Positions 1 through 6,383 of a DNA stretch of 9,487 nucleotides are shown in pieces. This DNA is from J061 sp003695725 [NCBI: Candidatus Schekmanbacteria bacterium] (GTDB taxonomy: Bacteria; Schekmanbacteria; GWA2-38-11): assembly GCA_003695725.1 (NCBI GenBank), contig RFHX01000129.1:1-9487 (forward strand). The letters are read 5' to 3'. Positions within the stretch are counted from its first letter, which is position 1; every line of letters begins with the position of its first letter. A program made the position numbers and the translations under genes. The notes under the pieces are model-generated. The model did no database searches and had not been told where the DNA came from. It saw nothing but the letters and a program-made list of their open reading frames with translations.

Positions 1-765
1 ACCCTTTTTCGTAATTATATTAATGACTCCTGCCGCCGCCTGTCCGCCATATTGAGCAGACGAAGCCCCTTTCAAGACTTCGATTCTTTCAATATTCTCA
101 GAAGGAATCTGATATACATTGGCATAGCCGGAACCCGGGTCATTTGCCGGAATGCCGTCGATCAACAGAAGAATTCCTGACGATGCAACCTTTGGAGGCG
201 CCACAGTCCTGCCTCTGATTTTTATTGTCCTTGAAAAATCGCTACCACCTGATTCTACCTGTACCCCTGGTGTATTCATAATCAAATCGGACGCATTAGT
301 GGCAACCGGCACCTTTTCCAAATCTTTGGATGATACGACAGAAACAGTTGCTGTTGTCTTTGAAAGAGGCACAGTAAGCTTTTCCCCTGTCACAACTACT
401 TCTTCACCCATAAATGCCGCTTCTTCCTCCATAGGAAAATTTACCTTTGTCTTTTCTCCTTCAACGACAACTACATTTACTGCAGTTGCAACTTTATATC
501 CTAAGAATTCAGCTAATAGTTTGTATGTACCTTCGGGTATTTGAATCTCATATTCCCCTTTTTCATCGGTAAAGGTAATAATATCAGTGCCATCAACTGT
601 TATGGTTACACCGGGCAATGGCTGTCCACTTTTCTTGTCAGTGACTTTTCCCTTTATGATTCCATTGCCTTCAGCGTAAACAGAACCAAATGAAAAAACA
701 GAAAGGATAACTAAAAGAATAAATGATACTTTGAAAAATCTTGGGAATGCTTTTTGGATAGACAT
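1..765 (-). CDS. TonB-dependent outer-membrane receptor, N-terminal part (runs off the left edge)
   Basis: The minus-strand frame is open from an ATG at 765-763 to the window edge, giving 255 residues. Residues 1-31 form a signal peptide: basic start, hydrophobic run FILLVILSVFSF, probable cleavage after VYA. About residues 36-112 are a carboxypeptidase-regulatory-like beta domain (GKVTDKKSGQPLPGVTI, then DEKGEYEIQIPEGTYKL). EEVVVTGEK near residue 122 resembles a TonB box. The plug domain follows, with ASDLIMNTPGVQV, IKIRGR, LLLIDGIPAND and IERIEVLKGASSAQYGG, ending in GVINIITKKG, where the beta-barrel would begin. Receptors of this family import siderophores, cobalamin, metals or glycans with energy from TonB-ExbBD; the ligand cannot be told from this part. 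A GGAGG site at 777-773 lies 7 nt from the ATG, supporting this start. The missing barrel is a window effect, not a truncation I can demonstrate. Confidence 0.93.
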   Translation of the reverse strand, partial: MSIQKAFPRFFKVSFILLVILSVFSFGSVYAEGNGIIKGKVTDKKSGQPLPGVTITVDGTDIITFTDEKGEYEIQIPEGTYKLLAEFLGYKVATAVNVVVVEGEKTKVNFPMEEEAAFMGEEVVVTGEKLTVPLSKTTATVSVVSSKDLEKVPVATNASDLIMNTPGVQVESGGSDFSRTIKIRGRTVAPPKVASSGILLLIDGIPANDPGSGYANVYQIPSENIERIEVLKGASSAQYGGQAAAGVINIITKKG

Positions 766-863
766 ATTATTTCCTCCAGTATTTCTGGTAGACAACAATA
801 TAATGCCTCAATAATTAAAAAGAAATTATACAAAAAGATACACTCAAACTTTTCATTGAACTA

Positions 864-893
864 ACTATAGCACCCCAAAGAAAAATTAGTCAA
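864..893 (-). promoter_or_regulatory. Sigma-70-type promoter for the TonB-dependent receptor
   Basis: Read on the minus strand, TTGACT (893-888) and TATAGT (869-864) are separated by 18 bp, a good housekeeping-type match. Transcription would begin near 857 and leave a leader of roughly 90 nt before the receptor ATG. The palindrome at 902-913 lies just upstream of the -35 box. Assigned from sequence only. Confidence 0.6.
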
Positions 894-894
894 C

Positions 895-920
895 AAAAAT
901 TGAGTAGCTACTCGATTTTT
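895..920. promoter_or_regulatory. Palindrome between divergent genes, possible operator
   Basis: GAGTAGCTACTC at 902-913 is a perfect 12-bp palindrome. It is flanked by an A-tract on the left and a T-tract on the right, so near-symmetry extends over about 26 bp with one mismatch pair (T901/G914). It lies directly upstream of the -35 box of the receptor promoter and about 80 bp before the plus-strand gene at 996, where a repressor or activator could bind. As RNA it could fold into an A-rich/U-rich hairpin with an AGCU loop, so a bidirectional terminator is the alternative. No upstream plus-strand gene needs one. Confidence 0.4.
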
Positions 921-929
921 TTATTGCAC

Positions 930-955
930 TTCATTCATAAATTTTTAAGAATGAA
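930..955. repeat. Short inverted repeat TTCATTC/GAATGAA in the intergenic gap
   Basis: TTCATTC at 930-936 and GAATGAA at 949-955 are exact inverted repeats separated by a 12-bp AT-rich spacer. They lie about 40 bp upstream of the plus-strand start at 996. They may be a protein-binding site or a leader hairpin. The AT-rich background makes chance pairing fairly likely, and I see no convincing -35/-10 pair for the downstream gene. Confidence 0.25.
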
Positions 956-982
956 TAAAGATTGTAAACACTAATTTTTTTT

Positions 983-988
983 GGAGGG
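983..988 (+). promoter_or_regulatory. Ribosome binding site that fixes the start at 996
   Basis: GGAGGG at 983-988 lies 7 nt before ATG 996. A TTG at 981 is in the same frame but overlaps this site itself, so it cannot be the start it serves. Confidence 0.8.
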
Positions 989-995
989 ATATAAA

Positions 996-1724
996 ATGAC
1001 AATGCTTCCTGATGTTTTTTTAAACTATGCTTATTATTGGAGAAGGAAATGGGCTATTGAGATGAGTGAGCTTCAAGGACCTCCAAATCCTCATAAAATG
1101 CTTGTTGATACTACACGAATCCTGCCAAGCATCTGCACTTCGATTAAAAAAGAAGATGGTACGATTATCACCAATGCAAAAGTAATAGGTGCAGGCTTTG
1201 TACCAAAAGAAGAACATATGATAAAGATTACAAAAATCTTTAAAGAGCATATTAAAAAAGAAGGAATGGATGCAGCCAATACAGTAGCTTTTGGACGCCA
1301 CGAGCTCCAAACAAAAGAAGACCGTGCAAAGATGCGTGAATTTCAAAAAAAATCACTTAAGCTCTTAATAGAACATCTCTATTTTGAAAAAGATGAAGCA
1401 CCAAACAAAATGGATTTTACCAAACTATGTACAATTGAGCTTGGGAACCAATATCCGGGAAAGCCGGCGCATACATGGAATTATGTTCAAGAGAATAAAA
1501 AAGGCACCCTTCTCTATTTTACACCTCCTGTTTTAAGTTATGAGATAAGATGCAATATAGAAATTCACACCGAAGGTCCTTACTTTGATTTTATCCATGC
1601 CGTTCATGATGTTTATTTTGGGGAAGATCCAAGTGAAATGGAGCTTCCTACTTATATTTTCAATGTTGAAGAAGTCTATGACAATAGCGCTACACCTCAG
1701 GGCTACGGAAAACAGATTGCATAA
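996..1724 (+). CDS. Unrecognised 242-residue, probably cytoplasmic protein
   Basis: I do not recognise this protein family. The product is 242 residues, has no signal peptide or clear membrane segment, and looks like a soluble mixed alpha/beta protein. The N-terminus is rich in aromatic and basic residues (LNYAYYWRRKW, about 9-19). A long charged helical stretch spans about 72-132 (KEEHMIKITKIFKEHIKKEG and RAKMREFQKKSLKLLIEHL). The C-terminal half contains TLLYFTPPVLSYEIRCNIEIH and FDFIHAVHDVYFGEDPSEME, with His191, His201 and His204 among acidic residues, so a metal or catalytic site is possible but unproven. Cysteines at about 47, 145 and 186 are isolated. ATG 996 is preferred to TTG 981 because of the GGAGGG site. 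The gene appears monocistronic: it ends 30 bp before a strong hairpin terminator and is divergent from the receptor gene, with which it may share a control region. Confidence 0.85.
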   Translation: MTMLPDVFLNYAYYWRRKWAIEMSELQGPPNPHKMLVDTTRILPSICTSIKKEDGTIITNAKVIGAGFVPKEEHMIKITKIFKEHIKKEGMDAANTVAFGRHELQTKEDRAKMREFQKKSLKLLIEHLYFEKDEAPNKMDFTKLCTIELGNQYPGKPAHTWNYVQENKKGTLLYFTPPVLSYEIRCNIEIHTEGPYFDFIHAVHDVYFGEDPSEMELPTYIFNVEEVYDNSATPQGYGKQIA

Positions 1725-1754
1725 GATTTGAAAAACTTTTTAAATATATGAAGA

Positions 1755-1794
1755 GCTGGAAAAGAAATTAATCTCTTTTCCAGCCATTTTATTT
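1755..1794 (+). terminator. Rho-independent terminator after the unrecognised gene
   Basis: GCTGGAAAAGA (1755-1765) pairs perfectly with TCTTTTCCAGC (1774-1784), an 11-bp stem with an 8-nt AT-rich loop. The stem is followed by the T-rich run CATTTTATTT. It is placed correctly to end the gene that stops at 1724. Unusually, it runs almost into the ATG of the next gene at 1796. Confidence 0.82.
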
Positions 1795-1795
1795 A

Positions 1796-3127
1796 ATGAA
1801 GAAAGAAAAAAAATTTCTTGGCATTCATATTGCTGAAGATTTAAAAACTTACAATTTCGTAGGTATCTATCTGATTTGCGCAATTTTGATGCTTGCCTAT
1901 ATGATACCAACTATAGCACTTCCCCGCTTCTTGAAGGAGACAATAGGTGTAGGAGATAAAAATTTTGGCACCATAAATTCTGCAATTCAGATTATTGGTT
2001 CTCTTACTAATATCTTTTTTCTTGGTTATGTGGGATTCTTATCTGACCGTTTTGGAAGGAAGATACTTCTTTCATACGGAATGCTTTGCGCGGCTCTATC
2101 TTTCATTATATATTCTCTACCTCCTTATTTTTCCTCTGTATTTGGAATATCTCCACTTCTATTCGTCTTCATATTTCATTTCTTCTTTTCCCTATCAATG
2201 ACTTTCGCTTTTCCTCAGATGATTACCATAACAGCTGACTATACAAATTTCAAAAGCCGCGGCAAAGCAATGGCAGTTGCATCGACTATGATGGGAATAG
2301 GAGTAACAGGATCCTTTTTTATCTTTTCAAAATTACAAGACTCCTTTGGTGTCCTTTCATTGTTTTTTATAGGGGCAGGTGTGTGCTTCGTCACTTTTCT
2401 CATCGCTAAATTTATGGTTGTTGATAGATTCGTAGAAAAACATAAAAAAAATAAAGAAACGAAAACTTCTGCAAAACAAAATTGGAAGATAGTTTTAGAA
2501 GAGCTTAAAACAAACAAAGGACTTACATTCTGCATAGTATCTACCTTCCCCGCATCAGTTGATAGAATAATCCTTGGTATTTTTATATTCATCTGGGCAG
2601 TGCAAAGCGCTCCTGATTATGGACTGAGCCATGCGAAAGCAACTGCTATGGCAGGTATTGTAGTGGGGCTTTCAAGTTTATGTGCTCTTATATCAACACC
2701 TTTTTGGGGAATAGCAGCAGACAGAATCAGCAGAATGCCAATAGTCGTTTTAGGACTCTTTTTGAAAGGCACAGGATTTCTTTTGATAGGATTTTCTTCA
2801 AGCCCCTTTTCCCTTCAAGTAAAGCTTGCCGGAATTCTCACAGGGCTTGGTGTAGCAGCAGTATCAGTTGGCACTACAACTCTGACAGCAGACCTTTCTC
2901 CTAAGAAGATTCTTGGCTCAGTTCTTGGCGTCTCAAATACTGTGGGGTCCTTAGGCACCTTGACCTTTGTTCAACTTGGAGGAATAATTTTTGACTGGAT
3001 AAGTCATTCATCTCCATTTGCTCTTGTCGGTATTGCCGACGCTGCTGCATTGATTTACGGGCTTTCAGTTTGGAAAGACATTCCAAAAATCAATAAACAC
3101 AGCGATTTCAGAGATAGCCACTATTGA
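1796..3127 (+). CDS. Major facilitator superfamily transporter
   Basis: A 443-residue inner-membrane transporter of usual MFS length, with about 12 hydrophobic segments in two halves joined by a basic cytoplasmic loop near residues 211-242. The first starts at about 21 (YNFVGIYLICAILMLAYM). The MFS signature A, in the loop between helices 2 and 3, is visible as GYVGFLSDRFGRKILL (77-92). A weaker copy, GIAADRISRMPIVVLG, lies in the second half at about 305-320. MFS proteins move small solutes or drugs by uniport, symport or antiport. The general style suggests efflux or a small organic solute, but the substrate cannot be read from sequence. ATG 1796 is the only start that keeps helix 1, although no Shine-Dalgarno is visible and a terminator hairpin ends 11 nt before it. 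No clear terminator follows the gene. The next operon has its own promoter. Confidence 0.92.
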   Translation: MKKEKKFLGIHIAEDLKTYNFVGIYLICAILMLAYMIPTIALPRFLKETIGVGDKNFGTINSAIQIIGSLTNIFFLGYVGFLSDRFGRKILLSYGMLCAALSFIIYSLPPYFSSVFGISPLLFVFIFHFFFSLSMTFAFPQMITITADYTNFKSRGKAMAVASTMMGIGVTGSFFIFSKLQDSFGVLSLFFIGAGVCFVTFLIAKFMVVDRFVEKHKKNKETKTSAKQNWKIVLEELKTNKGLTFCIVSTFPASVDRIILGIFIFIWAVQSAPDYGLSHAKATAMAGIVVGLSSLCALISTPFWGIAADRISRMPIVVLGLFLKGTGFLLIGFSSSPFSLQVKLAGILTGLGVAAVSVGTTTLTADLSPKKILGSVLGVSNTVGSLGTLTFVQLGGIIFDWISHSSPFALVGIADAAALIYGLSVWKDIPKINKHSDFRDSHY

Positions 3128-3175
3128 TTATCATTCTTTCTTGCTAATCATAGCTTCTTCACTTTTAGAAAAAAT

Positions 3176-3204
3176 TTGACAGCCCTTTTCTCAATGTTTA
3201 AAAA
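3176..3204 (+). promoter_or_regulatory. Sigma-70-type promoter of the DUF362/polyferredoxin operon
   Basis: A consensus TTGACA at 3176-3181 is followed after 17 bp by TAAAAA at 3199-3204 (4 of 6 matches to TATAAT). Transcription would begin near 3211, giving a short leader to the ATG at 3229. It is the only good promoter I see before the four tightly linked genes that end at 7421. Confidence 0.55.
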
Positions 3205-3228
3205 AATATCTGTTTAAGAGAGAAGAAA

Positions 3229-4197
3229 ATGCCTAAAAATATGGACAGAAGAAATTTCCTTAAAACAACTTATCGTGCAGTATTGGGTGCCGGTGGTACT
3301 GCTCTTCTTGGATATTACTATTTAGGAAAAGAAACTGTAAAAAATAGAGCTACATCTATTCAAAAAAGAGATTATTCTGTGCCTCCTGTCGATGCACTGC
3401 CTGACCTATCAATAGTGGAAGGAGACGATATTGAGAAGATGGTTGATAGAGGAATAAATCTAATAGGAGGCATTGAAAGATTTATTTCTAAAGGCGACAA
3501 AGTAACCATAAAACCAAATATCGGATGGGATAGGGTCCCTGAGCAGGCGGCAAATACAAATCCTGATTTGGTAAAAAAAGTAGTTGAATTGTGCCTCAAT
3601 GCAGGCGCAGAAAAGGTGATTGTCGTTGATATATCCTGCAATGATCCTGTTCGATGTTATCAGAGAAGCGGTATTGCCGCAAAAGCATTGGAAGCAGGCG
3701 CTGTAGTCTCAATTCCAAAAGAAAGAAATTTCAGACGATTGAAAATCAATGGTTCAGTATTGGATGAATGGCCTGTATATAAGGATTTCATTGAAACTGA
3801 TAAAGTAATAAATATCCCCATAGCAAAACACCATAATCTTACAGGCCTTACTATGGGGTTGAAAAACTGGTACGGTATTTTGGGTGGCAGGCGCGAAGCC
3901 TTACATCAGAAGATAGATGAAAGCATAGCAGACCTTGCTTCCTTTATTCAGCCAACCTTAACTATCCTCGACGCCTATAGAATTCTTTTGAGGAATGGAC
4001 CGCAAGGAGGAAGTCTCGATGATGTGGCATTGAAAAAAACAATAGCTTTTTCTACTGATCAAGTGGCAATAGACGCCTTCGGAGCAACATTGTTTGGATT
4101 AAAACCGGAAAGTCTTGGATTCTTGAAAGTTTCCTATATGCGCGGCATTGGAGAAATTGATTTAACAAAGATAAAAATAGCGAGGGAAAAAATCTGA
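3229..4197 (+). CDS. Tat-secreted DUF362 domain protein (first copy)
   Basis: A 322-residue protein with a twin-arginine signal at the N-terminus (MDRRNFLKTT, arginines 7-8, then a hydrophobic run to about 31). This implies export after folding, usually with a bound cofactor. The rest matches DUF362 (PF04015), a domain of unknown function frequent in anaerobes. Visible family motifs are VTIKPNIGW (92-100), AGAEKVIVVDISCNDP (125-140), the AKHHNLTGLTMGLKNWYG stretch (199-216) and the late TDQVAIDAFGATLFG (276-290). The conserved Lys, His and Asn residues of 199-213 are candidates for an active or cofactor site; that is inference. Unlike some DUF362 proteins, it has no fused ferredoxin; the electron-transfer domain lies in the next gene. 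AGAGAAGA just before the ATG is a modest ribosome site, and ATG 3241, four codons later, is an equally possible start. It is the first gene of the operon. Confidence 0.88.
   Translation: MPKNMDRRNFLKTTYRAVLGAGGTALLGYYYLGKETVKNRATSIQKRDYSVPPVDALPDLSIVEGDDIEKMVDRGINLIGGIERFISKGDKVTIKPNIGWDRVPEQAANTNPDLVKKVVELCLNAGAEKVIVVDISCNDPVRCYQRSGIAAKALEAGAVVSIPKERNFRRLKINGSVLDEWPVYKDFIETDKVINIPIAKHHNLTGLTMGLKNWYGILGGRREALHQKIDESIADLASFIQPTLTILDAYRILLRNGPQGGSLDDVALKKTIAFSTDQVAIDAFGATLFGLKPESLGFLKVSYMRGIGEIDLTKIKIAREKI
4182..4186 (+). promoter_or_regulatory. Ribosome binding site pointing to a CTG start at 4194
   Basis: GAGGG at 4182-4186, inside the end of the first DUF362 gene, lies 7 nt before CTG 4194 and 10 nt before ATT 4197. 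No comparable site precedes the TTG at 4272, whose upstream region is a T/C-rich stretch. This favours translation starting at the CTGA overlap. Confidence 0.5.
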
Positions 4198-5849
4198 TTG
4201 GCAATAAGATCAAAATAATTCGAATATTAAGAATAGTATCTCAAATTTCTTTTCTTCTCCTCTTTCTTTTTTTGATCTTTAAAAGTGAATTCAAGGGAAG
4301 CTTCAACACAGGAGAAGTAAAGGAAATTACAATCGGCTATCCGGTGGCTATTTTTCTTGAATCAGACCCTCTTAACGGAATTACCACTATTTTATCGACA
4401 GGCGTCCTCTATGAAGGTATGAAGTGGTGCATAGTAGTGCTAATACTTTCCATTCTTTTCGGAAGGTTTGTCTGCGGATGGGTTTGTCCACTTGGCACAT
4501 TGAATCATCTATTTGGACTGGTTTTTACTGAAAAGAAAAAAGCTCAAAGAATAAATGAAAACAGATACAGGGAATCCTTCAAAATCAAATATTACATTCT
4601 TCTAATAATAATTGCATCAGCACTCTGCACATCTCTTCTTACTGGGTTTATGGATCCTATATCGCTTTTGACACGGTCGCTTGTAACATCGGTAATCCCT
4701 GTCCTAAACATTATTGTCAGATGGGCTCTCGATATACTGGCACTATCCAATATTGGATTTATTCAAAAAATAGGAGATATGCTTTATAATTTTGCAGATA
4801 AAACAATACTAAGTTTTTCACAACAACACTTCCATAGAGGATATATCATAGGAATAGTTTTCATTACAATCCTTCTTTTAAACCGCAGAATAACCCGATT
4901 TTGGTGTCGTTTCCTTTGTCCTCTTGGCGCACTTCTTGGAATTGCCTCCTGGTTTTCAATCTTTGGCATGGAAAAAGAAAATGAAAAATGTACTGACTGC
5001 AACCTCTGCCTCGTAAATTGCCAAGGTGGATGTGAACCGATAGGGAGAGTAAATTGGCATTCCAATGAATGTCATATGTGTTTCAATTGCCAAAGAGTAT
5101 GTCCTGAAAATGTAATCAGGTTTAAACTTTTCCCGCAAAAAAAGGAAATAATCGACACACCAAATCTCAATCGACGGCGAGTGGTAAGCTCCTTTGCGGC
5201 AGGACTTTTAGTTTATCCCTTTGCAAGGGCAAGCGATGAAGTAAAGGTAAATTTTAATGAAAAACTTATTCGTCCTCCCGGAGCTTTATCAGAAGAAGAA
5301 TTTCTTGCCCGTTGTATCAAATGCGGACAATGTATGAGAATATGTCCTAATAATGCGCTTCATCCTGCAACATGGGAGGCAGGCCCAGAAGGGATATGGA
5401 CCCCTGTTGTAATTCCCCGAATCGGCTACTGTGAATACAACTGCACCTTATGCACACAGGTATGTCCTACTGGCGCTATTCGAAAACTCACTCTCGATGA
5501 AAAGATTGGTAAAAATGGGAAAAATCCTGTGAAAATCGGAACTGCATTCTATGATAGAGGCAGATGTCTTCCATGGGCAATGGCTACACCTTGCATTGTT
5601 TGCGAAGAATGGTGCCCTACTCCAAAAAAAGCCATTTGGCTTGAGAAAACAAAAGTCATTGCACCTGACGGGAAGGAAGTGCTTGTAAAACGGCCTCATC
5701 TCAATGTAGAGCTTTGTGTTGGTTGCGGCGCCTGTGAAACGAAATGTCCTGTTGGAGACAAACCTGCTATATATGTAACATCAATAGGAGAAACAAGGTC
5801 AAAGGAAAACCAGATACTCTTAACACCTTTTAGGAGGAAAAGGCGATAA
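4194..5849 (+). CDS. Membrane polyferredoxin, NapH/NapG-like fusion, six Cys clusters
   Basis: The 551-residue form starts at CTG 4194, in a CTGA overlap with the previous stop. It has a NapH/MauN-like membrane half with a first helix at about 10-28, further helices, and the paired motifs CGWVCP (94-99) and CRFLCP (238-243). Two ferredoxin clusters follow (Cys 266/269/272/276 and 293/296/299/303). An internal twin-arginine plus hydrophobic segment (327-346) leads into a NapG/MauM-like half with four more Cys groups: 374-384, 413-424, 458-474 and 508-518. Such proteins pass electrons between the quinone pool and periplasmic redox partners. Adjacent Tat-exported DUF362 proteins are the obvious partners here, by inference. 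Between the in-frame stop at 4158 and TTG 4272 there is no ATG, GTG or TTG. A 4272 start (525 residues) would delete the first membrane helix, so I prefer 4194. The family assignment is firm; the exact start is not. Confidence 0.9.
   Translation: MIGNKIKIIRILRIVSQISFLLLFLFLIFKSEFKGSFNTGEVKEITIGYPVAIFLESDPLNGITTILSTGVLYEGMKWCIVVLILSILFGRFVCGWVCPLGTLNHLFGLVFTEKKKAQRINENRYRESFKIKYYILLIIIASALCTSLLTGFMDPISLLTRSLVTSVIPVLNIIVRWALDILALSNIGFIQKIGDMLYNFADKTILSFSQQHFHRGYIIGIVFITILLLNRRITRFWCRFLCPLGALLGIASWFSIFGMEKENEKCTDCNLCLVNCQGGCEPIGRVNWHSNECHMCFNCQRVCPENVIRFKLFPQKKEIIDTPNLNRRRVVSSFAAGLLVYPFARASDEVKVNFNEKLIRPPGALSEEEFLARCIKCGQCMRICPNNALHPATWEAGPEGIWTPVVIPRIGYCEYNCTLCTQVCPTGAIRKLTLDEKIGKNGKNPVKIGTAFYDRGRCLPWAMATPCIVCEEWCPTPKKAIWLEKTKVIAPDGKEVLVKRPHLNVELCVGCGACETKCPVGDKPAIYVTSIGETRSKENQILLTPFRRKRR
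5832..5837 (+). promoter_or_regulatory. Ribosome binding site for the DUF6599-type gene
   Basis: AGGAGG at 5832-5837 lies within the last codons of the polyferredoxin gene, 11 nt before ATG 5849. With the TAATG stop-start overlap it indicates coupled translation. Confidence 0.6.
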
Positions 5850-6382
5850 TGTTTCCAAAGAAAAATCATTCATTGACATTTATTTTTTTCTTTCTGCTGT
5901 CAGGGATTTTCTGTTTTCTTCTATCTCAAGCAGCATTAGCTGAAAAAAGTGAACTTGAATCACTACTTCCTTCAGCAATGCTCAAAAAAGGATTCACTTC
6001 TCCGTATGAATATGCTGTTTATGATGATACAGATTTATTTGAATACATCGATGGAGGAGCGCCATTCTATATTGAAAGAGGTTTTGAAGAATTGATTTCC
6101 AATGAATATAAAAAAGGAGATGATTCTTTTATTGTAGATATTTACAAGATGGAAAGTGTTGAAAGCGCGGCAAAACTTTTCAAAGATATAAAGAAAAAAA
6201 ATTCTAAGAAAACGGACTTTGGAGAAGACGGACAATTAGGAAGCAATCAAGCAGAATTTTATAGAAGCAAATATTTCGTTCGCATTACAGCATTCAAGAC
6301 TGATGAAAAAACAATTGCCCTTGTAAAGGAATTCGCAAAAGCTGTAGATGAAAATATTTTAAAGTTGAGCCGAGGAAAATGA
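5849..6382 (+). CDS. Secreted DUF6599-type protein
   Basis: A 177-residue exported protein. The Sec signal peptide covers residues 1-31 (basic start, long Phe/Leu-rich core, probable cleavage at ALA before EKS). There is no lipobox Cys at the cleavage site, so it is probably a soluble periplasmic protein. The mature part contains DDTDLFEYIDGGAPFYIERG (59-78), the hallmark I associate with DUF6599 (D-L-Y/F-E-Y-I-N/D-G-G-A). After it come a VDIYKMESVESAAKLF segment and a basic loop around 114-122. The mature protein has no Cys or obvious cofactor motif, so it is more likely a structural or chaperone-like partner than a redox enzyme; that is inference. Its ATG overlaps the polyferredoxin stop (TAATG) and the next gene starts one base after its own stop, so it belongs firmly to this operon. 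Confidence 0.82.
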   Translation: MFPKKNHSLTFIFFFLLSGIFCFLLSQAALAEKSELESLLPSAMLKKGFTSPYEYAVYDDTDLFEYIDGGAPFYIERGFEELISNEYKKGDDSFIVDIYKMESVESAAKLFKDIKKKNSKKTDFGEDGQLGSNQAEFYRSKYFVRITAFKTDEKTIALVKEFAKAVDENILKLSRGK

Positions 6383-6383
6383 A

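Noticed and set aside
152-544. Plus-strand open frame of 130 codons
   Set aside because: It lies wholly opposite the TonB-dependent receptor, whose minus-strand translation shows a signal peptide and plug-domain motifs. The Ser/Thr-rich plus-strand product is a shadow of that gene.
981-995. TTG 981 as the start of the unrecognised gene
   Set aside because: This codon overlaps the GGAGGG ribosome site; ATG 996 has ideal spacing.
3124-3153. Possible terminator TGATTA...TAATCA after the MFS gene
   Set aside because: The stem is only six AT-rich base pairs around a 14-nt loop and no T-run follows directly, so it is too weak to call.
4272-5849. TTG 4272 as the start of the polyferredoxin
   Set aside because: There is no ribosome site in front of it and it removes the first membrane helix encoded just upstream. 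It remains a fallback if the CTG start proves wrong.
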